Source: Diadophis punctatus similis
Lineage: Eukaryota > Chordata > Lepidosauria > Squamata > Dipsadidae
DNA length: 64,000 nt
Assembly: GCA_023053685.1 (NCBI GenBank)
Contig: JALIGW010000001.1
Location: forward strand, 157,499,547 to 157,563,546
Direction: 5' to 3'
Every line of letters begins with the position of its first letter. Position 1 is the stretch's first letter. A model generated the notes under the pieces. That model searched no databases, had not been told where the DNA came from, and saw only the letters and a list, made by a program, of their open reading frames with translations. A program made the position numbers and the translations under genes. This document shows, piece after piece, positions 23,391-33,231 of this stretch.

Positions 23391-24882
23391 TAAAAGGTAT
23401 GTAGGAATGACCTTGAGGAATGAGGGTAATATAACTATAATTTATCCCTATTCACTAGTACAATCTTTGCAGATCTTGTTTGTTTTAACTTCTTATCCCC
23501 ATCCCCATCCCCACCTAGTTGCGTTACTATCTCCCTGCTGCTGCTTCTTCCCTTTCCCTAGTCTGGTCCACATGAGCAGAGGCAGAAGATTAAAACCTGT
23601 GCATGTTGATTCCCCCACCCCACCCCCCGCTAGGCTGGTCTGCATCTTCTAGAGCAACTCCAAATGTGGCCCCCAAATTGTCACTTCTTTTTTCTTTGGG
23701 GAAAAAAAGTATGAGCTGCATTTTTAATTTAAACTAAATGAAAATGAGATCAGATGTAGTATTAAAGCACTTATCTTGATCTTGCCCAATTTTCAGTTTA
23801 GCTCTTTACTCCCTAGTCAGAGACCGAGTATATCATCACCTCAGAAACAATTGGACACATCTAAGCTAGGCAAATACACACTTGCCTGTGTCTGGAGTCA
23901 GAATCATCCATTGTACCTGTGGTGAATGTATGAAAAGTACAGCATTCTCTCCAACTTCCATCCAATTATCTGGGACAGGCAAAGCATCAGGTGAATCTTC
24001 CAAAGTCTGAAAGTGAAAAATGAGAAAGTCTTAAACATGTGGGATTTCAGTGGTTAACAAGACTTGAGATACAACTACAAATTCAAGGAAATTATGTATA
24101 GTGTAATCACACTTAAAGGCAAATTAGGAAAGGGCATTAAACCTTTGGTTTTTTTTAACATACAGTAAATTTCTAGGGGACATGGGTCCTCCAAAATAAA
24201 ATGCAGTTGGAATCTATCTCAAATGAGATATTCCAAATTCTGCTTATTTCCCAAAATGTTGTTGTTGTTGTTTTAATAATGCAAAGAACTATATTCTAAA
24301 GGTTACAAAAGTGCAAGAAAATGGCTTGTAGGTGAATAATTTGGGCAAGAAATCAAATATTTAGTTGATTATCCCGTTGCTAAATAATTTCCTTGGTAAA
24401 ATGTGGAGATATCTGTTAAGTGCCTAAACACTCATGCATTATTGACTTGAGCCATATTTTCCTCAGATGTAAAAAGTGGGTTACGCAGATGTGAAATCAC
24501 AATTCAGATAACATTTATGGGTAAATATGAAAATATTTGTTAACAATTTGATCTCCGTAAAATCAATAGACTCTCCTCTTTAGGATGGTTCTCTTGATCA
24601 TTTCTTGTGGTTCTCCAGATTTCCACTGTTCAGAAGTGCTTGGGAAAAAAAGGAATTCAATAAAGGGGTGGAGGGACATTTCATCACTAGTATGGCCCTA
24701 CCAGGGCTGCCATGTGGAACTCTAAGAAAACCTTGGTCTGCTTGCTGAGGCTTCTCCAAGCCTATAGCAAGCCCTGGAATTCAAATCAAGTAAGTTCCAT
24801 TACTTCTTCTTCTTCTTCACAGTACTTTCAATTTCCTCTTCCATTTTTAAAAACCATTGTACATGAGAATCTCTCCCAAATT
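23391..24882. other. No recognised feature
   Basis: C-rich patches near 23500 and 23615. No credible ORF. Confidence 0.5.
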
Positions 24883-25015
24883 GGTGCCTTTCAAATGTTG
24901 GGAGTGCAACTGCCTTTCAAATGTTGGGAGTGCAACTTTCTAGACAGCTTGGCCGAACCCTTGTTGGGAAATCTGGGAGTTTTAGTCCCAATACATCTGC
25001 AGAATCTCAGGTCGG
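24883..25015. repeat. 26-bp tandem duplication inside a decayed hairpin-type MITE
   Basis: TGCCTTTCAAATGTTGGGAG plus TGCAAC is present at 24885-24910 and again at 24911-24936. The surrounding 'agctTGGCCGAACC' and 'CTGGGAGTTTTAGTCC' blocks resemble the 'aactcccatcatccc' hairpin MITE of squamates. The 150-codon ORF at 24712-25164 runs across this and is not a gene I recognise. Confidence 0.6.
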
Positions 25016-25769
25016 AAATAGTTGGCATACATGTTACACATTTGATGGTATCTTCTCCCAATGTAAATCATAAAAGAAAAACCTTCAACAAATGGAGGCT
25101 TTATGTTTTGTTTCCACAGCCTTGTCTTTTTCTAGTAGAAGATTTAATTTATTACCTCTTTTAGTAATAAAGTACTAAACTGGGTGTTTCCAGTGTGATG
25201 TGTGTACATGAGAATTTGGAAAGCTAAAACATATAGTTTACACAAGGGTGTGGTGGGCCGAAGATGGTAGAACCTATATTTCCTGCATGGTGAAACATGA
25301 TGAGGTCACTTGGAGAAGGGCTGAGACACAGAGTTTAAATTGACCTGAGAGGTAAAGTTTATCTTTCCCAAAACATACTCCCAGCTTTTACCATCAAAAC
25401 TATAAAATGGTACCCAATTTGGTAGCACTATATATTATTTTTCTACGGACTGAAACTGTGTATGTTTATGCTACCTGTCTAGGGACCCACCATAAACACC
25501 CTTACATATCCAGTGATTGTGCATATGTAGAAAGTATTCATATACAAAATGTGTCCCTATATAAATTATTTTAATGCAAAGGGACATTCCTTGTCTATGC
25601 ATGCTACCTGCAAACACAGAGCAATTTAGCTCGCAGAAAACAAAGGTGAAGAAGCTGAGCCTTTCTCAATCTGTTCTTAGTTTAGGACTTAATGTGAATC
25701 ATTACTTACATTACTGGCACTGACAAATATGATTATAATACAAAGTACTCCAAAGCATAACTGGAGTAT
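25016..25769. other. No recognised feature
   Basis: Unique-looking noncoding DNA. Confidence 0.5.
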
Positions 25770-26950
25770 TTGATTTTGTGGGACACATGTCCTCTGTTTA
25801 ATGAAAAGGACTGGGAACATGCCAACTCTCCCAACCATACAGAAAACCCTAACCCAAATCCTATGCCAGTAATGCCTTTTTTGGTTCACGTGCCAAAAGG
25901 AGGGGCACGGGGGGTTACACGCATGCGTGCCCACACCCATAATTCCATGTGGGGGGGCGCACATGCACATGTGACCCCCTGCTCCCGGCACACGATGGCA
26001 CACCCGTTTTTCGCTCTCCCCAGACTTCAGAGCCTTTCTAGGAGCCTGGGGAGGGCAAAAACGGCCTTCTCCACCCCCCCGGAGGCCCTCCGGAGGCAGA
26101 AAAAGGCCCATTTGACAACTTCCGGTTGAACCAGAAGGCCCATTTTTTTGCTCTTCCCAAGCTCCAGAGCCTTTCTAGGAGCTTGGGGAGGGCGAAAATG
26201 GCCCATTTCAAGTTGGGAAATGGGCCATTTCTGGCCTCCGGGGGGGGGGGAGGCTGTTTTTGCCATCTCTAGAAAGGCTCTGAAGCCTGGGGAGAGAAAA
26301 AAACCTGAATTTCTGGTTCAATCGGAAGTTGGCAAATGGAACGTTTCTGGCCTCCGGAGGACCTCCAGGGGGTGGGGAAGGCTGTTTTCGCCTTCCCCAG
26401 GCTCCTAGAAAGGCTCTGGAGCTTGTGGAGAGCAAAAAAACGGGCCTTCCCCATCCCCTCTGGAGGCTGAAAACAGGCTGTTTCCCAACTCCCAGTGGGC
26501 CCAGAAGGCCCGAAAATCAGCATGCTCACCAGACCTGAGCTTGTGTGCCCACCGATATGGCTCCGCGTGCCACTTGTGGTTCGCCATCACAGTCCTATGC
26601 CATACAGGGCTTTATAAAAAATAACTTTAAATTTCACCTGGAAACCTACTGGTAATCAGTGCAATTAGCAAAGATGTTACGTGAACTTGAGAAGGCAAGC
26701 CCATAATTCCCTGTACCACCATATCCTGGATTAGCTGCAGCTTCCATGTAGTTTTCAAGGGCAACCTCATGTAAAATGTATTGCAATAGTCCATGTGCAC
26801 AAGGTGACCAAAGTATGAATGACCTCCTGGTCCAGCTAAAGGCGCACAACTGTCACACAAGATGGATTTGTGTGAAAGTCTTTTGGCAAAGCCACAACTA
26901 CTACCTGCTCTTTCATCAAGCCCTTAAGTCCAAGAAACCTTTAAATTGTG
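25770..26950 (-). pseudogene. L2-like LINE ORF2 remnant, split by a hAT MITE
   Basis: The minus strand reads MDYCNTFYMRLPLKTTWKLQ at about 26735-26795. This is the L2-type 'LDYCNaLymgLPlktl.KLQ' block. After a frameshift, FKVIFYKALYGI follows and runs into the MITE at 26592. The rest continues beyond the MITE, below 25867. Confidence 0.75.
25867..26592 (-). mobile_element. hAT-like MITE with internally amplified modules
   Basis: On the minus strand it begins CTGTGATGGCGAACCAC and ends AAAAAAGGCATTACTG. Flanks TCCTATGC at 25859-25866 and 26593-26600 are a perfect 8-bp duplication. A module around 'AGAGCCTTTCTAGGAGC..GGGGAGGGC' occurs at least four times in both orientations, at 26028-26075, 26162-26195, 26268-26305 and 26393-26435. 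The many overlapping 60-140-codon ORFs here follow from this GC-rich repetition. Siblings lie at 37365-37841 and 61930-62343. Confidence 0.88.
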
Positions 26951-27385
26951 TATCCAAAACCTGCAGGGGAAAGTGCAATCTCATTCAGAACTAAAGATGA
27001 ATATATCTGCGTCCATTTAATTTTTGATTGTCCCAGTCTGGAGGTCCCTGGGACTGAAACCACCTTGTCATTTCCTGACAAGTTGGATTACAAGAACAGC
27101 AAAGGATCCTCTTCCCTCACTGATACAACACTGATGCTTCAGAAGGAAGGAAGGGGATTAGTGGAGTACTCTTATGCAGAGTGGTCAGGTGCTCCTCGCT
27201 ATAGATACAGGCTCTGTAGTGAAACAGGACAACTTTTCCTGAGCATTCAACAGAGTTCTTCTTGCTTCCAGACACAGGGGTTTAACTTCCAAAGTCTCTG
27301 GTATCTGGAGAGAGGAAAAGAAAGTAAGAAATTAAAGTGATTATGTGAAATCTTCCATCACTATCCAAAACAGCTGGGATTAATG
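26951..27385. other. No recognised feature
   Basis: A 130-codon plus-strand ORF at 26948-27340 has no domain I recognise and starts at the edge of the L2-like remnant. Confidence 0.45.
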
Positions 27386-28370
27386 TACCGTATTTTTGGA
27401 GTATAAGATGCACCTTTTTACCCCCCAAAAGAGGGTGAAAACTTGGGTGCGTCTTATACACTGAATGTAGCCCCAGCCACCCAGCCACCCCCACCCTTTG
27501 GCCTCTGTCTTCCAGCAATTTACCTGTTTTCAGCAAACAGGGAAGAGCCTGTAAAGCCAAGCAAGTCATTAGCAGCTTCCCAATCCCCAGCTGATTTGCT
27601 ACGTGCTAAAATGAAACTGAAACTGAAACTGCAAAGAAGCACATAGCTGGGAGAGACACCCAGATTTTTATTTTCTGCTGAACTGGATGAAAGGGGGTAA
27701 GTGAATAGCTATAAATTTGAATGTTCAAATTATTAGACTTATTTTTTAAAGACTGCGTTATTATTGTTTTAGAGCCAGGGGTCTCCAACCTTGGCAATTT
27801 TAAGACTTGTGGACTTCAACTCCCAGAATTCCACAGCCAGCTTTGTTAGTCCACAAGTCTTAAAGTTGCCCAGGTTGGAGACCCCTGTAAATCTAGACAA
27901 TTTAACAAAATAAAGAAGCTTTTAAAAATAAATGCTTGCTCTGAAGAGGCCCAGTGCTATTGTATCTTCTTTTGTATCTCTAAATAATAGAGAATAATGT
28001 ATACTTCCAGAAATTTTAATTAATTTTAACAGCTCTGTACAAGTATAGTCTGAAATGTAACAGTGTCCTGTTTAGTATTAGAGTTAAATCTTGACTTACC
28101 TTGGAGTAGATCTATTTAAATAATTGGGAGGAGTTAGTTGACTACATTTAAGAAAACTTTCTGGCATAATGTACATTTCTCCAATTCTTTGCTATTTCTA
28201 TGGGTCAGGCACACATGCACAGAAATACACAGCAAACAGTGTATATCATCTGTGCTGTTTGCTGTTTGGCAAATTGCTTGGAGGCAGAGGCCTTTTTTCC
28301 TTGTTTTCCTCCCCCAAAACTAAGGTGCCTCTTATACTCCGGTGCGTCTTATACTCCGAAAAATACAGTA
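27386..28370. mobile_element. DNA transposon of about 1 kb with 30-bp inverted ends
   Basis: The left end TACCGTATTTTTGGAGTATA plus AGATGCACC and the right end GGTGCGTCTTATACTCCG plus AAAAATACAGTA are inverted copies. A second partial copy of the right end (GTGCCTCTTATACTCC) precedes it at 28324-28340. No transposase frame is seen. Superfamily unassigned. Confidence 0.75.
27776..27887. mobile_element. Palindromic MITE nested in the 1-kb transposon
   Basis: CAGGGGTCTCCAACCTTGGC and GCCCAGGTTGGAGACCCCTG are inverted ends, with ACTTGTGGACTTCAACTCCCA in the left arm. Same family type as 17278-17405, 31002-31067 and 63385-63519. No clear target duplication. Confidence 0.8.
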
Positions 28371-29196
28371 GTTATTTTCTCTGGGCTGTCTTGATAAGTT
28401 AACTCATTTCATATTTCATCTGACAGTAGCTCTTTAAATGGTTATTTAAGTCCCCTTTATACCAGCCCCTATTCTGAAGTAGCAGATGAAACTCTGAGGC
28501 ATGCCTACTGCTTGTAGGTTGTGAATCACAGTTCATTGTCATTTGCTTGGCAGAATCCTCAAAATTACAGTAGCTTTCAGGAAGGCCACACAAAAATGCA
28601 CAGCTGTTGAAACCAGGTCTGAAGCAAGGAGATGTAGCACCACTTTGCAGTTCCCTCAGTTTAACACACACACTATACAGATTGATTAAATGGGGAAGTC
28701 TTTTGATTCCAGGAATAGGTACAGTTTATCCTGAGTGAAGGCAATAAATTTCTTTGGATTTCATAATATTTGTTGGCAGGGAAGCAAGCACATAGCACTA
28801 AATGGCTGCTGTGGCAGCTGCAAGATGAACTTGGGCCCCCACAAAGAAAGACAGCATCTGACCATTTTGATTCTGACTCATTTACTGAGCCCAAGTTTGT
28901 GTTCGGGGCCATCTGAGTAGTTATTTGGTTCAGATACTGGAGCAACCATATCACCAGAGGGTCCATAGCCATCATGCTAATCGTTGATCTGCAGGTGAAA
29001 TCTAGCCTGGGAATATTGTGAAGGCGAACAGGCTCTACAGCCCAAAACTTGACAGTAAATCTCAGACTTCCAAGTATACATGACTTAACATGATATGGGA
29101 CAACTGGTTACAAACAAGAAAGAAGCCTCATTGAATGGTTGATTGCTCTTTGTCAGCATGAAGGTATAATTCCCCTCTTGTACCCATAGCAATTTA
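28371..29196. other. No recognised feature
   Basis: Short ORFs only. 29154-29192 shares a 39-bp block with 31464-31502 (three mismatches). Confidence 0.5.
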
Positions 29197-30153
29197 CAGA
29201 TTAACAGAGTTGGAAGGGACCTTGTAGGTCATCTAGTCCAACCCCCCCCCCCTCGCTCAAGCAGGAGACCCTACACCATTTCTGACAAATGACAGTCCAA
29301 TCTCTTCTTGAAAGTTTCAAGTGATGAAGCTCCCACAACTTCCGAAGACAAGCTGTTCCACTGGTTGATTGTTCTCACTGTCAGAAAGTTTCTCTTTATT
29401 TCTAGGTTGAATCTCTCTTTGGGCAGTTTCCATCCATTATTCCTTGTCTGTCCTTCGGGTGCCTTGGAAAATAGCTTGACCCCTTCCTTTCTCTGTGGCA
29501 GCCCCTCAAATATTGAAAGACTACTATCATGTCTCCCCTGGCCCTTCTCTTCCTTAGACTAGTCATGCCCAGTTCCTGCAACCGTTCATCGTATGTTTTA
29601 GCCTCCAGTACCCTAATCATCCTGGTTGCTCTTCTCTGCCCTCTTTCTAGAGTCTCAACATCTTTTGTATAGTATGGTGACCAAAACTGGGTGCAGTACT
29701 CTAGGTGTGGTCTAACTAAGGCTTTATAGAGTGGTATTAGTGCCTCACTTGATCTTGATTGTATCCCTCTGTTAATGCAATTTAGGCTTGCATTGGCTTT
29801 TTTGGCTGCCACTGCACACTGCTGGCTCATATTTAGCTGGTTGTCCACCTCTCACAGTCACTGCTATTAAGCCTGGTTTCACCCAGTTTATATGTATACT
29901 TTTGGTTTTTCTTACTTCAGTGTAGGACTTCACTTTTCTCTGCATTGAATTTCATTTTGTTAGATAGGGCTTAGTGTTCAAGTCTGTCAAGATCCACCTG
30001 GATCTTGAGCCTATCTTCCAGGGTGTTAGCTATTCCCGCCAGCTTAGTATCATCTGCAAATTTGGTAAGTTCCCCTTCTATTCCCTCATCTAAGTCATTT
30101 ATGAAGATATTGAAGAGTACTGGGCCTAAGACAGAACCTTGTGGTACCTTATG
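29197..30153 (-). pseudogene. CR1 LINE, RT C-terminal half and 3' end
   Basis: The minus strand starts [20 protein letters not shown] near 30150. FADDTKLAG follows, the RT catalytic motif with both aspartates intact. After stops and frameshifts there is a 148-codon open stretch (29402-29848) with LVRPHLEYCTQFWSP and ERGQRRATRMI, the CR1 C-terminal blocks. The 3' end at 29197 carries the GTTGGAAGGGACCTTG signature. It is 5'-truncated and not functional. Confidence 0.9.
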
Positions 30154-31001
30154 CTTTGGCTTCTTCTACCTGTCTTTCCAAAGTTTGGAAAGATTCTATG
30201 TCCCAGGTCTTGTTGCTGAGTATCAGTTGGTTAATGATGACCTTGCCCTGAAAACTTCTGGCTGTTAACTTTTATTTCACAATGTTATCCAGTTTATACC
30301 TTTGGCTCCCCTATAGCAGCAGAGAATGCCAACAGTTCTTGGTTTCAGAGGAACTTGGGACACACCTTAGGATTCTCTTCCTAATTGACAACTGTGAATG
30401 ATATTGAAATACAGTAGTGTTCTTCTCCGGGGTACAAAGCCTGAGAGCCATAATGCTAAACCATTGAAGGCAAGACTACAAAGAATTTTTGAGAGGTTGG
30501 TCTCCATTTCTAAAGCCTTTCCTCGGGGCAGTGAGTAGGCCGTTTGATGTGTAAAAGATAACCACGTCATTCCATGCTGGCAATAAAAGAATCATACTTA
30601 GATACCTGTAAAACATGTTTTATTTTGATAATGATTTGTTAATCACTGTATTCTCAAGAGTAAGAAAAGGGCTTGTAAAAATAAATGCCTGGCTTACATG
30701 GCTAAGTCCCAAGGCTGTCAATGAGAGCTTTGCAATTGGGGTACACAAAATCAACCAGCATCAACAGAAGATGATCAGATGCCCTTAAACAGTTGGGAAA
30801 AAACTCGAGACTTGTGTCCACTGACTCCTCTGGTTAGGAAAATATGCAGAAGGAATAAAGTGGTTTATTTTTAATTTTTACCTATACAGTATGTCCCAAA
30901 GCACAGACATTTTCATTGTGAGATTAGTTCATGCAAAATCGATATGTTTCTTTGTTTATGAGAAAGTGCTGTCATGGATCTTCCTTTCCTATGTTGTAGA
31001 A
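30154..31001. other. No recognised feature
   Basis: Noncoding sequence without repeat signature. Confidence 0.5.
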
Positions 31002-31067
31002 CAGGGATCCTCAAACTTGGCAACTTTAAGACTTGTGGACTTCAACTCCCAGAATTCTCCAGCCAGT
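31002..31067. mobile_element. One arm of a palindromic MITE
   Basis: CAGGGATCCTCAAACTTGGC through CCAGAATTCTCCAGCCAG equals one arm of the 27776-27887 type. The second arm is missing, so the element broke near its centre. Confidence 0.75.
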
Positions 31068-31117
31068 TATTTTTATGGCATTGAAATTGACATGTACCCT
31101 CCCCCAAAGGATTCAGT

Positions 31118-31356
31118 AATAGCAATAGCAATAGCACTTAGACTCATATACCACTTCACAGTGCTTTACAGCCCTCTCTAAGCGGTTTACAGGGTTCAGC
31201 ATATTGCCCCCAACAATCTGGGTCCTCATTTTACCGACCTCGGAAGGATGGAAGGCTGAGTCAACCTTGAGCCTAGTGAGATTTGAACAGCTGAACTGCT
31301 GAACTAGCAGTCAGCCTGCAGTCGCAGCATTTAACCACTGCACCACTTCAGCTCTT
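31118..31356 (-). mobile_element. Squamate tRNA-derived SINE
   Basis: Antisense copy of the family seen at 14295-14538. AGCAATAGCAATAGC and the ATATACCACTTC block form the 3' end at the low coordinate. 'GGAAGGATGGAAGGCTGAGTC' is the central block, and TTAACCACTGCACCACTTCAG is the inverted tRNA-like head. Confidence 0.9.
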
Positions 31357-32830
31357 CTTCTTCTAGTAAATACTAACATCATTGGGTGTCACAGGAAGGT
31401 AGGCCTTTAGCAGAGCTTGAAAATAAAATTTAGTACAATCATCCAAGCTATGCGTAGCCTGAACAGCATGAGGGTGTAATTCCCCTCTTGTACCCGTAGC
31501 AAGCTGTGTGTACAGGGGGTAACCCCGCTTCTATATTTCAGTCCCTCAAACTGTAGATCATGTGAACCCGCAACCACAAATGCTTCATCGTACTCACAGT
31601 CACTTTCTTCACTTATGATTCCATGCAAAGTCTGAACATGAAGCTGCTTTTTAGCAGATGGTAGGCAAAAAGCTTTGTGCATTGTTTTGGATTCAGCCTT
31701 CCAAGGGTGCTGCTGAGCATGCAGGAACTTGAACACAGTTCGCGAGCGCCCTCAGCAGGAGGGATAAGTGAATCCTTTTAAAGTTTGGTTTTACTCCCAT
31801 TCTCATTTTCCCAGTTGCAAGTTTGTTTTGGACCATTTCCACATCAGCTTGCGAATTTGCTGAACAAATATACCTGCATTTTTTTAAAAGGTGCACCTTT
31901 TCATGAGCATTTTCCTTATATATAACATTATTTGCTGATAAATGAAAATGAAGGGAGACTATTATAGATCTATTTCAAGCTATTTAGCTCTCATCAGATA
32001 GCCATACCCTTACTGGGATTTGAATATATATATAATATATATATATATATGTCTGTACTGTTCTTAACTACAGGCATTTTATGAGTCTTTTTCCTCTGAA
32101 CGTGGAATTGCATTGTGTTAAAAAGTGGGCATATTTTAGCATACTGACACATTGCAGGCATTTGTAAGAAGATCTGTGAATTGAATAATTCTGAACTTCT
32201 CTGAAGACCTAAGTAAAAAGAAATGCATTAAGTCCCCCACCCCACCCCCGCCCCAACAAACTGCAACACTGGGGAAGGAGCAGTTCAACCTTGTTGCATG
32301 TATCCTTATTCCCATGGCCATAATTTGAAGGTTGATGCATGCCAAGCCAACATGTGCAGAGAGCTGATGCCTGAGATTTAAGTGGGGATTGAGATTCAGC
32401 TACCCTGCAGCTTGTATCCCATGAGAACTTTGCCCTACCAAAAGACATTCTCATTCCTGCAAGGTGAGGCATTCAATGTTTGCCAAGCCTCCTTATTAGC
32501 CACAGCCCAGTAGGACTGAAGGAGGAGCAGATTCTCAGGCTTGTGTATGGATGTGGGGAATCTGCTGTGGGTTGCGGAGCTCAAAAAAGGTTCAGGCACC
32601 CTCACTTTTGTCAGAGCAGCAACACTTTTTGCTTAGCTTAAAGCCACTGTCGGACACCTCTCTACGTTTGCCTCTGGGTGTGCCTGACGTTTAATTCCCA
32701 ATGATATTTCTCCATGGCCCATTTATATGCATGGAATGATTCCATGGTAAAAACTGGAGACTTGGTGAATCCCATCTCTTTACAGATTTTACATCTGAGA
32801 AGTGTCTATTCAAGTAGAAAATAAATGAGG
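31357..32830. other. Noncoding DNA with an unassigned ORF
   Basis: A 109-codon minus-strand ORF (31407-31736) and an adjoining 67-codon one (31693-31896) have no domain I recognise. 32026-32050 is an AT dinucleotide patch. Nothing else is identified. Confidence 0.45.
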
Positions 32831-33231
32831 TATAGATAGTCCTCAATATACAACCACCATTGAGCCCAAGATTTATGTTGTTAAGTGAGAAATTTGTTAA
32901 GTGAGTTTTGCCCCATTTTATGACTTTTCTCGCCACATTTGTTAAGTGAATCACTGCAGTTCTCAAAATTAATAACACGGGTTGTTAAGCGAACCTGGTT
33001 TCCCCATTGACTTTGCTTGTCAGAAGGTCGCAAAAGGGGATCACATGACTCCAGCATACCGCACACGTCATAAATGTGAGTCCGTTGCCAAGCATCCAAA
33101 TGTAAATTATGTAACCATGGGGATGTTGCAATGGTCATAAGTGTGAAAATGGTCATAAGTCACTTTTTTCAGTGCCGTTGCAATTTCAAACGGTCACTAA
33201 ATGAACTGTTGTAAGTCAAGAACTACCTGTA
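32831..33231. mobile_element. MITE with 24-bp inverted ends
   Basis: The left end TATAGATAGTCCTCAATATACAAC pairs with the right end finishing GTAAGTCAAGAACTACCTGTA, with about six mismatches over 24 bp. The interior has the TTGTTAAGTGA and GGTCATAAGTGTGAAAA blocks shared with 12499-13380. Confidence 0.8.

Noticed and set aside
24712..25164. 150-codon ORF as a gene
   Set aside because: It crosses a tandem duplication and MITE-like sequence, and shows no domain.
25689..26590. Stack of 60-140-codon ORFs on both strands
   Set aside because: They coincide with the GC-rich amplified MITE 25867-26592.
29402..29848. 148-codon open frame as a host gene
   Set aside because: It is the C-terminal part of CR1 ORF2, upstream of a CR1 3' end.
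31407..31736. 109-codon minus-strand ORF
   Set aside because: No domain, no splice context, and close to repeats. Kept only as an unassigned note.
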